Shown: piece by piece, positions 14,615-22,629 of the stretch | Position numbering within the stretch: the first letter of the stretch is position 1 | How the letters are laid out: each line of letters begins with the position of its first letter | Assembly (NCBI GenBank): GCA_902727855.1 | Contig: CACVAS010000036.1 | Span: 92,345-156,344 of the forward strand | Length of the DNA: 64,000 nucleotides | Reading direction: 5' to 3' | DNA from: an uncultured Sulfurovum sp. | GTDB lineage: Bacteria; Campylobacterota; Campylobacteria; Campylobacterales; Sulfurovaceae | Position numbers and translations under genes: made by a program | Notes under the pieces: model-generated | Databases searched by the model: none | Told to the model about the DNA's origin: nothing | The model's input: the letters and a program-made list of their open reading frames with translations, nothing else

Positions 14615-15210
14615 ACATAAATAGCTTTGCTACTATTTTTCTCTTAGCTTTGGTATCTACCCAACCAGCACTGGCACATAGCCCCATACAAGGTATAGGT
14701 GATTTTTACAATGGTCTTTTACATCCTATTTTAGTGCCAGCCCATCTACTACTGTTAGTGGCGATTGGTTTCTTTGGAGGGCAACAAGGGCTAGATAGGG
14801 TTAAACCCGTATTAGGTATGTTTACTTTAGCCACTGTCGCAGGGCTCATCATTGCATGGTTTTCCATCAGCATTGAATTCGAAATTTTTATTTTGATTTT
14901 ATCTGCTGTTATAGGCTTATTAATCGTCATAAAGCCCAAAGTTTCATTATTTTGGTGCGGGCTTATAGCCCTACTAGCTGGTTTCCTCCTAGGCATAGAT
15001 TCTGCCCAAGAGGCACTTTCGGGTAAAGATAAATTGGTTACTTTATTTGGCACTAGCATCGGAATAAACCTCTTGGCTCTTTACTCAATCGGGTTTGCCG
15101 ATTATTTCAACAAAAAAGCATGGCAACAAATTGGCATACGTATCATAGGGTCTTGGGTTTCCGCAAGCGCGTTACTGGTTCTAGCGTTATCTTTTTCATC
15201 CCAAGCCTAA
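14611..15210 (+). CDS. HupE/UreJ-like permease (second, divergent copy)
   Basis: A 199-residue protein with a signal peptide (LALVSTQPALAHS) and six hydrophobic segments. HPILVPAHLLLLVAIGFFGG replaces the HPxxGxDH motif, so the Asp-His of classical HupE is Ala-His here. The second His-rich block is lost; only GFLLGIDSAQEAL remains at the equivalent place. It is translationally coupled to the first copy (4-base overlap), suggesting a heteromeric permease or a partner with altered metal handling. The motif change makes the transported ion uncertain. Confidence 0.75.
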   Translation: MNINSFATIFLLALVSTQPALAHSPIQGIGDFYNGLLHPILVPAHLLLLVAIGFFGGQQGLDRVKPVLGMFTLATVAGLIIAWFSISIEFEIFILILSAVIGLLIVIKPKVSLFWCGLIALLAGFLLGIDSAQEALSGKDKLVTLFGTSIGINLLALYSIGFADYFNKKAWQQIGIRIIGSWVSASALLVLALSFSSQA

Positions 15211-15243
15211 AGAAGCAGAAGGCGCTTTAAGATCAGACAAGAC

Positions 15244-15293
15244 TTTACAAATCATTAGAAAAAAGTTATACTTGTACAATATGTTGAACATAT
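15244..15293 (+). promoter_or_regulatory. promoter and operators of the yefM-yoeB pair
   Basis: TTTACA (15244-15249), 17 bases, TATACT (15267-15272). The perfect palindrome TTGTACAA (15272-15279) follows directly. It contains the TGTACA core known from YefM operators. Next is the near-perfect ATATGTT-G-AACATAT (15279-15293). The ribosome site AAGGAG lies just before the start codon. Confidence 0.75.
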
Positions 15294-15304
15294 AAGGAGT
15301 CTCT

Positions 15305-15559
15305 ATGACTGTAGTCAATTATACAGAAGCCCGTAACAATTTTAAGTCCATTCTTGACAATGTTGTCAATGATGCGGACTATACCATCATCAACAGACGT
15401 GATGCTGAAGATGCTGTAGTCATGTCTCTTGAATATTTCAATGCCATGCAAGAGACTCTACACCTACTCAAATCTCCTGCGAATGTTGCACACTTAGAAA
15501 AGTCTATAACCCAATACAAAGCAGGAAAAGCAGAAAGTCATAAGCTACTAGATGAGTAA
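15305..15559 (+). CDS. yefM: YefM/Phd-family antitoxin
   Basis: An 84-residue antitoxin. The N-terminal DNA-binding fold is recognisable in VNYTEARNNFKSILDNV and TIINRRDAEDAVVMSLEYFNAMQETLHLL; the C-terminal tail that wraps the toxin is short. It binds its own promoter with the toxin, and TGTACA-type palindromes sit at the transcription start. It overlaps yoeB by eight bases. Confidence 0.93.
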   Translation: MTVVNYTEARNNFKSILDNVVNDADYTIINRRDAEDAVVMSLEYFNAMQETLHLLKSPANVAHLEKSITQYKAGKAESHKLLDE

Positions 15560-15815
15560 ACTACTACTCACTTGGACAGCAGAGGCATGGAAAGACTACC
15601 TCCACTGGCAAACACAAGCTAAAAAGACCTTAAAACGTATCAATAAACTCATCGAAGCAACGTTACGTGACCCATTTGAAGGCATAGGCAAACCTGAGGC
15701 ATTAAAGGAGAATTTATCTGGTTTTCACTCACGACGCATAGATGATACACATCGTTTGGTCTATGCAGTGGAAGCAACACAAATTGTCATCATCTCATGT
15801 AGACATCATTATTAG
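15552..15815 (+). CDS. yoeB: YoeB-family mRNA interferase toxin
   Basis: An 87-residue RelE-superfamily toxin that cleaves mRNA on the ribosome. It has the family hallmarks LTWTAEAWKDYLHWQ, INKLIEATLRDPFEGIGKPE, NLSGFHSRRIDDTHRLVY and the C-terminal IISCRHHY, in which the penultimate His and final Tyr are catalytic. It is full length and appears intact. It is the second gene of the pair; a REP pair follows 20 bases downstream. Confidence 0.96.
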   Translation: MSKLLLTWTAEAWKDYLHWQTQAKKTLKRINKLIEATLRDPFEGIGKPEALKENLSGFHSRRIDDTHRLVYAVEATQIVIISCRHHY

Positions 15816-15835
15816 CCAATGCCACAACCATTTTT

Positions 15836-15928
15836 GGTGTTGTGAGGACACAACACCCTACATTCTCTCATGCAACCAAAATGTATTTCACACAATTTAG
15901 CTGTAGGGTGTTGTCTCCCGACAACACC
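15836..15928. repeat. inverted pair of REP-like palindromes (BIME-like), GTAGGGTG family
   Basis: The left palindrome 15836-15862 (GGTGTTGT-GAGG-ACACAACACC extended by CTACA) and the right palindrome 15902-15928 (TGTAGGG, then GGTGTTGTC-TCCC-GACAACACC) are head to head. Together they can also form one large stem. A second pair with the same TAGGGTG/CACCCTA frame occurs at 27304-27404. The remaining bases to 16044 contain no gene. Confidence 0.8.
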
Positions 15929-16044
15929 TTCTAACCCCAATACGCGACTTAATACTAAATTTTTATTTATTCAAGACTAAAAAGTTCAATATTTTCAATC
16001 TAGACACTTGTTCTTTCTATGTTTTGTTAAATATATTAGTTTAT

Positions 16045-16563
16045 TTATTTCAATAAATCAAAAAGGGTCTGTTCTCCTTTTTGGATATTAGAAACCCTTC
16101 TATACTCATATATGCTTTTAAGTAATTTATCTATATCAGAAAAATAATCTTTGACAAAATCATAATTTTTTACTTTACTAAACTTTAATTTCATTTTGCA
16201 AAATTCGCTTGGTTTCATTTTAGATTTATTAAATTCATTATATTTATCTTCATGAAAAATAATTAACATTTCAATTTCAGGAGCAGTAATAATATTAATT
16301 ACATCAATTTTATCTACATATGCTTTACTCAAATTGAAATTTTCTCTCCTCGAATCCAATATTCTTAATACAGTTATTTTTTCTTTAAACCCTTTTCTTA
16401 AATAGGTTTTCTCAAAATTTTTAGCACTTCTACACCGAATTATCTCTTCTTCCAGTAATTGTTCAGTTTTAAAAACAAGCTCATTAGAATCTAATAGTAA
16501 CTCCATTATAGCTTGCTCTGCAGAACCTTCACAAATACATGCTACATAGCCATCTAAATTCAT
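16045..16563 (-). CDS. small TOPRIM-like protein of a two-gene ATPase module
   Basis: A 172-residue protein. The N-terminus VACICEGSAEQAIMELLLD has the C-E-G-x2-E strand and glutamate of TOPRIM-type nuclease folds as seen in OLD, RloB and DUF4435 proteins. VLRILDSRREN (about 92-102) could supply the acidic metal-binding segment, and ITAPEIEMLIIFHEDKY follows. It begins two bases after the upstream AAA ATPase gene ends, so the two are one operon. Comparable ATPase plus TOPRIM pairs (PARIS AriA/AriB, AbiL, OLD) act in phage defence; that role is inferred. The exact family is not one I can name. Confidence 0.6.
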   Translation of the reverse strand: MNLDGYVACICEGSAEQAIMELLLDSNELVFKTEQLLEEEIIRCRSAKNFEKTYLRKGFKEKITVLRILDSRRENFNLSKAYVDKIDVINIITAPEIEMLIIFHEDKYNEFNKSKMKPSEFCKMKLKFSKVKNYDFVKDYFSDIDKLLKSIYEYRRVSNIQKGEQTLFDLLK

Positions 16564-16565
16564 AA

Positions 16566-17735
16566 TTATTCACCAAATTTAATTAGTGCTTTTTTAAAAT
16601 CTATAAAAGATTCATAGGCTGGTACAGTACCTTGTAAATATCCACTTTGATATACTTCACTTTTTTTGATATCATTACGTTTCAATATATTAGAAAGATT
16701 ATCAACACTAATTCCACCATTATTTCTTGTGATGTAAATATTATCATTTCTTTCGAATTCATCCAATAATTCAGGATAATGTGTAGATAATAAAATAACA
16801 GCACCTTTTTTATTTACTTTATGATTCATAAAAAACCTAACTAATGTAGCTGCAAGTTCTTTATTAAAATGATTTTCAATCTCATCAATAATTAAATACC
16901 CACCTTTAGCTAAGACTATCATGGCATTAATAAAGACATTAATTCCTTTTATTGTTCCAGATGATAAATATTTTTCCAATTCAACTGGTGAGTTCATTAA
17001 AATTTCTTCTTTATCTTTAAATTTCAACCTGATTTCAATATCTTTCTCTTCTTTTTCAATATCAGATTTCAAATATTCAATACTTGAATCTAAAAATGTT
17101 ATCAATTCCTGTGGAAAATCCCCTAAAACCCTAATAAAATTTATATTAGTCCAATTAATTAAATCCTCAAAATAAATTTGGGTATGGTTCTTTTTATTCA
17201 AAGATATCATAATACTAACATCATCAGGTAAGTACTCTTCATCACCTTTTCTTATTTGAATTGGTTTTAAATCTACAAAGTCAAATGTACTTTTTTTTGT
17301 TTTAATACTTTTGATACTTTTACTCCATAATTGCTCATTTTCAATAACAAATTTATTTTCAATTTTATCACTAAATTCATTTATTATTATTGTTGTTTTT
17401 AACCTATATATAGAGTCTGATAATATACTAAAATAAATATCAAAAACAATTCTATCTTTTCCTATTAAACCATTTAATATATCATTGTTTTTTATGTTAC
17501 TTATAGATTTATTATTAAGCATTTCAATTACGAAAGAAATCACTTTTAGTGTTGTTGTTTTACCTGATGCATTAATTCCAACAAATGCGATTGCATTGTT
17601 CTGGTGAATTTGTGGGGATATTTTATATAGCATTTCACTTTTATCATTTCTAACACGTTGTGTAGTAGTAAAATCAATTACCAAATCATTAGGAAACAAT
17701 TTAAGACCACTTGCCATTATTTTTAATATTTTCAT
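16566..17735 (-). CDS. AAA15/OLD-like ATPase, partner of the TOPRIM-like protein
   Basis: A 389-residue ABC/SMC-like ATPase. Walker A is FVGINASGKTTTLK (about 50-63), a signature-like SSGTIKG lies at about 269-275, Walker B is GYLIIDEIENHFN (about 291-303), and the switch His is in ILLSTHYPELLDEF. The region between Walker A and the signature is a long helical insertion, as in OLD and RloA/AriA-type ATPases. The start is ATG at 17735 rather than a TTG at 17765. Very AT-rich compared with the hyp and hyd operons, typical of mobile defence DNA. Likely a phage-sensing ATPase controlling the TOPRIM effector (inference). Confidence 0.75.
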   Translation of the reverse strand: MKILKIMASGLKLFPNDLVIDFTTTQRVRNDKSEMLYKISPQIHQNNAIAFVGINASGKTTTLKVISFVIEMLNNKSISNIKNNDILNGLIGKDRIVFDIYFSILSDSIYRLKTTIIINEFSDKIENKFVIENEQLWSKSIKSIKTKKSTFDFVDLKPIQIRKGDEEYLPDDVSIMISLNKKNHTQIYFEDLINWTNINFIRVLGDFPQELITFLDSSIEYLKSDIEKEEKDIEIRLKFKDKEEILMNSPVELEKYLSSGTIKGINVFINAMIVLAKGGYLIIDEIENHFNKELAATLVRFFMNHKVNKKGAVILLSTHYPELLDEFERNDNIYITRNNGGISVDNLSNILKRNDIKKSEVYQSGYLQGTVPAYESFIDFKKALIKFGE

Positions 17736-17803
17736 AACTTCCAAATCTCCTTTTAACACACACAATAAGTAATTAATCTTAGTAATAATATATCATATAA
17801 ACA

Positions 17804-17850
17804 AAAAAAGTAATCTTAAAACGTACAACATGTTTTAAAATTACTTTTTT
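17804..17850. terminator. long AT-rich inverted repeat upstream of the ATPase gene
   Basis: Arms at 17804-17822 and 17832-17850 pair over 19 bases with one mismatch around a 9-base loop. One arm starts with A6 and the other ends with T6, so it can act as a bidirectional terminator. It lies between the hypF 3' end and the ATPase start and would isolate the two units. Confidence 0.6.
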
Positions 17851-17940
17851 AAAAATCAGGGAATTATGTCTATTAAAAGAACAACACACTCAGTTTCAAA
17901 ACCTTATAGAATATATAATGTTTCTAATCTTTCTTAAAAA

Positions 17941-20208
17941 TCAAGAACTATCTAAAAAATATGCCACCTGCCCAAGAGCAACCCCTCCATCATTCGGAGG
18001 AATAGCATTGGAGATGACAGCCTCAGGAAATCTCTTAAGTACAAGACCCAAAAGCACCCTATTTTGAAACACGCCACCACTGAGAACCATAGGTAAATCA
18101 TACGGCTCATATACCTTAACTATCATCTCTACTAAAGTATGGAAAAACTTTGAGGTAGAGACAGTAGTATCTGTCTCAGAGAGCATCGCTTCTACTATAG
18201 GTAAGATGTTTATCTTCCCCTCTTCCATGCTAAAGTCATAATGCTCTTGCACACTACCATCGTACAGCTCTTCAAGGAGCATACCACTCTCCCCCTCAAA
18301 GCTCATCACTTGTATGACACCTAGCAGTGAAGCTACGGCATCAAAGAGTCTTCCTACCGAGGAGCTTAGTGGTGCATTAAGTCCTTTTTGCCATGCGAGG
18401 TAGTGGGTTTTGAGTTCTACATTATTAAAAGCTTGTATAGTTGCATTACCTGATAGGTGACTGAGCTTGTCGAAGTCCAATACCTCTTCACCATAGAGGT
18501 CAAACAGCAAAGAAAGTGCCACACGTCTTGGCTCTTTGATGGCTTTGGCACCGCCTAGTAGTTTGAAGTACTTAAGATGTGCCACACGTTCAAACCCAGT
18601 GTAGTCACACACCATAAACTCACCACCCCACAAGTTTCCATCGTCTCCATACCCAGTACCATCAAATACCACACCAAACACTTTACCTCTAAGTTTTTTT
18701 TCTGCCATCACACCTAAGATATGCGCATAGTGGTGTTGTACTTCGACACGCTCAGTCGCCGGTGTAGTATTAGGTTCCTGATCCTGTCGAAGGATGGCAT
18801 ACTTTGTACTCTCATAGTTTGGGTGTTTATCATGGGCTATAAGCGTTGGGTTAAAACTGTAGATGCGTTCAAGAGACTCTATGTTCTTTCTAAAGTATTC
18901 TATTGACTCTATGGAGTCCAAGTCTCCAATGTGAGGAGAGAGGATGACTTGATTATCAAACCCTATGGCTACCGTACTCTTTTGGTTGGCACCCAAGGCT
19001 AGTACATGTTCACTCAGTGGCTTTGCTAGGCTGATACTAGCAGGGGCATACCCTCTTGCACGACGTAAGATGACTTCTTGACCCCCCACCACCATCACCA
19101 CTGAGTCATCACACCCATTGACTATGACGCGGTTGTGCGCTAACACATAGTCATACACTCCTTGGAGTTTCTCTAAAGATTCTAGGTTGGTACAGATGGG
19201 TTCGTCCGTCACGTTCGCAGACGTAGCAACCAGTGGTCTTTGAAGTTCATCTAAAAGTAATAGATGTAGTGGTGTGTAGGGAAGGAAGAGTCCTAACCTA
19301 GAAATATTGGGGGCAATCTGTAGGGGCAATCCCTCGTGGTTGCCCTTGGATTGCAACAAAACAATTGGTCTCTCTTTAGAAGTCAATAACCTCTCTTCAT
19401 GTTGAGAAAGCTCAGCAAATTTCCCAGCCATCTGTATGTCTCTGACCATCACGGCAAAAGGTTTACTTGGTCTTCTTTTTCTTTGGCGAAGTGTTTCTAT
19501 AGCCTCTGCATTGGTAGCATCACACATGAGGTGGTAACCGCCTACCCCTTTCACTGCTACAATGTTACCTTCTTTGAGTAGCTCTGCAACTTTTTCTACT
19601 CCTCTAGGTTTTTCTAGCACATTGCCTTGGTTATCTCGTAGTTCTAGTGTAGGACCACACTCATAACACCCTATGGGTTGTGCATGGTAGCGTCTGTCTA
19701 GTGGATTAGAGTACTCCTCTTTACACACCTCACACATCTTAAAAAACTTCATAGAGGTATGTACCCTGTCATAAGGAAGGTCGTAGATGATAGAGTAACG
19801 TACCCCACATTGTGTACAAGTTATAAATGGATATTTATAGCGTCGATTGGTCGGGTCAAAAAGTTCTTCTTCACACTGGCTACATACACTCACATCTGGT
19901 GGGATGCGTACAGTCACTTCTCCTTCATCTTCAGTGCTGATGATCTGAAAGTCATCAAAAGAGATGGTGTCTATCTGTGTGGTGGTTAGTTTGTCTATAC
20001 TTGCAAGTGGGGGAAGTTCTTCTTTGATGGCTAGTACAAATGTCTCTAACAGGGTCTCTGTGGTGGTGATGACTATCTCTACGCCATGGGTGCCATTAAG
20101 TACGGTACCTTTAAGTGCATATCTGCCTGCCAGTGTGTAGATGAAAGGACGAAATCCTACACCTTGTACGGTGCCTTCCATGCATATCTTATAAGTAGAA
20201 GGTTCCAT
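17941..20208 (-). CDS. hypF: hydrogenase maturation carbamoyltransferase HypF
   Basis: A 755-residue HypF that activates carbamoyl phosphate and loads it on HypE for cyanide-ligand synthesis. Domains in order: acylphosphatase-like (GTVQGVGFRPFIYTLA, about 12-27), two zinc fingers (CSQCEEELFDP, CTQCGVRYS, CEVCKEEY, CYECGPT), a YrdC-like domain (KRRPSKPFAVMVRD; ATSANVTDEP), and a Kae1-like domain (VQHHYAHILGVMAE; VLSGGVFQNRVLLGL). Length is standard. An extra stretch before VQHHYAH (about RQDQEPNTTPATERVE) is encoded by a REP-type inverted repeat at 18741-18792. It is last in the hydABCDE-hypF run. Confidence 0.96.
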   Translation of the reverse strand: MEPSTYKICMEGTVQGVGFRPFIYTLAGRYALKGTVLNGTHGVEIVITTTETLLETFVLAIKEELPPLASIDKLTTTQIDTISFDDFQIISTEDEGEVTVRIPPDVSVCSQCEEELFDPTNRRYKYPFITCTQCGVRYSIIYDLPYDRVHTSMKFFKMCEVCKEEYSNPLDRRYHAQPIGCYECGPTLELRDNQGNVLEKPRGVEKVAELLKEGNIVAVKGVGGYHLMCDATNAEAIETLRQRKRRPSKPFAVMVRDIQMAGKFAELSQHEERLLTSKERPIVLLQSKGNHEGLPLQIAPNISRLGLFLPYTPLHLLLLDELQRPLVATSANVTDEPICTNLESLEKLQGVYDYVLAHNRVIVNGCDDSVVMVVGGQEVILRRARGYAPASISLAKPLSEHVLALGANQKSTVAIGFDNQVILSPHIGDLDSIESIEYFRKNIESLERIYSFNPTLIAHDKHPNYESTKYAILRQDQEPNTTPATERVEVQHHYAHILGVMAEKKLRGKVFGVVFDGTGYGDDGNLWGGEFMVCDYTGFERVAHLKYFKLLGGAKAIKEPRRVALSLLFDLYGEEVLDFDKLSHLSGNATIQAFNNVELKTHYLAWQKGLNAPLSSSVGRLFDAVASLLGVIQVMSFEGESGMLLEELYDGSVQEHYDFSMEEGKINILPIVEAMLSETDTTVSTSKFFHTLVEMIVKVYEPYDLPMVLSGGVFQNRVLLGLVLKRFPEAVISNAIPPNDGGVALGQVAYFLDSS
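18741..18792. repeat. REP-like inverted repeat inserted in frame in hypF
   Basis: CTTCGACACGCTCAG (18741-18755) and CTGATCCTGTCGAAG (18778-18792) form an inverted repeat (13 of 15 pairs). Related half-sites TGAGC-x-TGTCGAA occur at 18460-18476 in hypF and 34378-34395 in folP. They code for protein, so they are tolerated insertions or chance codon matches. The hypF inverted pair is the strongest case. Confidence 0.5.
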
Positions 20209-20288
20209 GTACTACATTCTCCTTGCCAATGGGAAGTTCTTATTCACCCATAGCTTGTATTCTACCATACACAGACAAATTGCAATAT

Positions 20289-22100
20289 TTATACTTCACT
20301 ACCAAGGGTTATGGCTCCCAATGTAACATTGGCACCATCCACACTCAAACGCTCATTTCTATAGATAGGATAGTTCACACTCAACGCATTGTAGGTACGC
20401 ATGAGTAGCTGACGGTTTTCAAAGAGTCCACCACTGAGCGTGACCCCTTCTGTACCAATATTTGCATCAGCATCTTCTGCCTGTTGTGCTAAGAAATCGG
20501 CCAAAGAGTCTATAAATCCAAAACTTAAAAGATAATCATCAAGTCCAGCAAGCTTAAAACTCATGGCTGAACGAATGGCAAGCCGACTATCTAACTGGTA
20601 TCCTTCTTCAGTAGCAATGACCTTATAGTCAATACGTGGCCCAGATTTCCCTCCAAATTCTATGGCAGTGGCTTCTAGTACTTCACAAGATTTCATAGCA
20701 TCATCACCCTCGTAAAGTCCTATGAATGAAGCAGCCATCGCCCAAACCTTAGTGACATCAGAGATATCTGTATGATGAATAAACTGTTGTCTTTCTATCT
20801 TTTCATAAAGTTCAGGAAAAGCATTTTTAAAGTTTTGAACTAACCGTGTTCCCCCTTCATCCATACCTTCAATAGCTCTTAACATATCACGTTGTTGGAT
20901 GATATCTTCATCCCTAAAAAGCACCATCGGTGTATACCCTATCTTTTTTGAAAAAGAAAAGATATGTGACTGATACGCACGGCTAAGGTGTATACCACAC
21001 AAAGATTTACCCTCTAGTTGATGTTCCACTACAACAGAACGCTGAGCTGCATGGGCCGATTCAAAAGATATGGCATTTTTTTCTTGTATTTTTTCACTGT
21101 TGGCAACATAACGAATAAAAGGTTTATCTTTTAAGTCAATGTTTCTATCTACATGTAATCCATGGCTATTTCCAAAGGCTTGAAAAGCATCATATGCACA
21201 AAATGAAGGGTTTTTCAAGCGCATAGAAACATGACATGGCAACATGTCACGCCCTTGTTTGATAATAAGATGCTCTTCTAACGCAGATGCCACACGAAGT
21301 GTCGGTATTTTATCACTAAAGACAGCATCGATACCTTTATTTTTGAGAGCTATAGAAAATGCTAAAGTGATCTTGTCATCAGGAAAAAAGAGTGGATAAA
21401 AAGGATCTTCAAGTTCTTGTTCCACGCGAAACATTAACTTAGGTTTTAAACGTATGGAGGGTTTTTCTACCATCATTAAAGCATCTAACTCTCCTTGGGT
21501 AATAAGAAAGTTTTTAGATAACTCTGTAGGGTTACAATACAAAACCCCTTCTAGTTCAACTGTTTTTTCATCTAATAGCGAAAAATGTCTTACTCCATTA
21601 TACGTAGGAAGTGTGATTTCACCTTGCTTGATTAAAACCTCTGCTGCTTGATTAAAAAATGTTTCTGCTGTTGATGCAACAATATTGGTTACTGAGATGA
21701 GTTCTTTTAAACTAAGTGATGTACCACTAAACCCACAAACATTACATGGATTAAAAGGATTAAGTGAAGATACAACATGCTCTTGACATTCAGGACAGTA
21801 AGGCACTTTAAAAGGAGTAGAAGCATCTAATAGTTGTAAAACTACTTTTTCTTCATCCTCTTCTTTATCTACCGCTTCTATCTTATAATCTTTTAAAAAA
21901 AGTGATTGTGGCACAAGTGAAGATATTTGCTCTGCCAGTGTTTCAAGCGTAGGCTGATCTCCAGAAGCTTCTATCGTATACGTATGTCCCTCACTATAAA
22001 GACGAAGAGAAGTGTCAGAGCTCTCTTCAATACGTTTTAACAGCCGTGTAAAAAGTCCATTGTCATGGATGTATTCAAATTTAAACGCTATATGCATCAA
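20289..22100 (-). CDS. hydE: HypF-related hydrogenase accessory protein HydE (Wolinella/Helicobacter type)
   Basis: A 603-residue protein distantly related to HypF. It has a zinc-finger-like block (YCPECQEH then NPCNVCG, about residues 107-130) and a Kae1-like C-terminus with GVTLSGGLFENRQLLM (about 560-575). It has no clear acylphosphatase catalytic loop (no VQGVGFRP). Its place directly after hydD in hydABCD matches hydE of Wolinella and Helicobacter, where it is needed for active hydrogenase. A separate complete hypF follows. The start overlaps hydD by about 20 bases. Its exact chemical role is not established. Confidence 0.8.
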   Translation of the reverse strand: MMHIAFKFEYIHDNGLFTRLLKRIEESSDTSLRLYSEGHTYTIEASGDQPTLETLAEQISSLVPQSLFLKDYKIEAVDKEEDEEKVVLQLLDASTPFKVPYCPECQEHVVSSLNPFNPCNVCGFSGTSLSLKELISVTNIVASTAETFFNQAAEVLIKQGEITLPTYNGVRHFSLLDEKTVELEGVLYCNPTELSKNFLITQGELDALMMVEKPSIRLKPKLMFRVEQELEDPFYPLFFPDDKITLAFSIALKNKGIDAVFSDKIPTLRVASALEEHLIIKQGRDMLPCHVSMRLKNPSFCAYDAFQAFGNSHGLHVDRNIDLKDKPFIRYVANSEKIQEKNAISFESAHAAQRSVVVEHQLEGKSLCGIHLSRAYQSHIFSFSKKIGYTPMVLFRDEDIIQQRDMLRAIEGMDEGGTRLVQNFKNAFPELYEKIERQQFIHHTDISDVTKVWAMAASFIGLYEGDDAMKSCEVLEATAIEFGGKSGPRIDYKVIATEEGYQLDSRLAIRSAMSFKLAGLDDYLLSFGFIDSLADFLAQQAEDADANIGTEGVTLSGGLFENRQLLMRTYNALSVNYPIYRNERLSVDGANVTLGAITLGSEV

Positions 22101-22629
22101 GTGCCCTAAATGAATTTGGAAGAATCGCTTGCATATCTATCTCAGCTTTTTTCATGGCTTTAATGTTTAGCGTTTGCAAATAATCTAAAAGTGTTTGCTC
22201 CATGAGTGGGACAGCCTCTGCCACACCCTCAGAAAGGGAAAACTCTGTAGCCTCTATGACTGTAGGAACCACACCCATAATCATCGTAGAAGGACGGTCA
22301 CCTGCTAAATCCATCATATTGAGTGTTTGTAACATCTCAACTTCATGGGCACTCCCTTGCCAATCTACCGCGTCAGGCACAGCGTCAAAGTCAAAAAAAT
22401 AGACTTCTCCTGCGTTCACACCTTTAGCATTAATGGTATCAATAATTATAAGATGGTCATACCCCACAATGATAGGAATAAGTCTCTGTGCCAGTGTACC
22501 ACCATCGACTATGTCAATATCATGTTCTCCCTTAAAGTCATACTTTTCACCCATATACTTGATGAAATGCACACCAATGCCTTCATCTCCAAAAAGAAGA
22601 TTACCAATACCTAGGACTAATATTTTCAC
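22081..22629 (-). CDS. hydD: hydrogenase maturation endopeptidase HydD (HyaD/HybD family)
   Basis: A 182-residue nickel-dependent protease that removes the C-terminal peptide of the hydrogenase large subunit once nickel is inserted. Motifs: VLGIGNLLFGDEGIGVHF (metal Glu), VDGGTLAQRLIPII (metal Asp) and GSAHEVEMLQTL (metal His). Length is slightly above the family norm owing to a helical tail. It overlaps hydC by four bases and hydE by about 20. Its substrate is the HydB C-terminus encoded just upstream. Confidence 0.95.
   Translation of the reverse strand: MKILVLGIGNLLFGDEGIGVHFIKYMGEKYDFKGEHDIDIVDGGTLAQRLIPIIVGYDHLIIIDTINAKGVNAGEVYFFDFDAVPDAVDWQGSAHEVEMLQTLNMMDLAGDRPSTMIMGVVPTVIEATEFSLSEGVAEAVPLMEQTLLDYLQTLNIKAMKKAEIDMQAILPNSFRALDAYSV

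Noticed and set aside
17866..17937. Plus-strand 23-codon ORF (starts MSIKRTTHSV) upstream of nothing on that strand
   Set aside because: No ribosome site, no downstream plus-strand gene and no recognisable sequence; likely chance in the gap between hypF and the ATPase gene.
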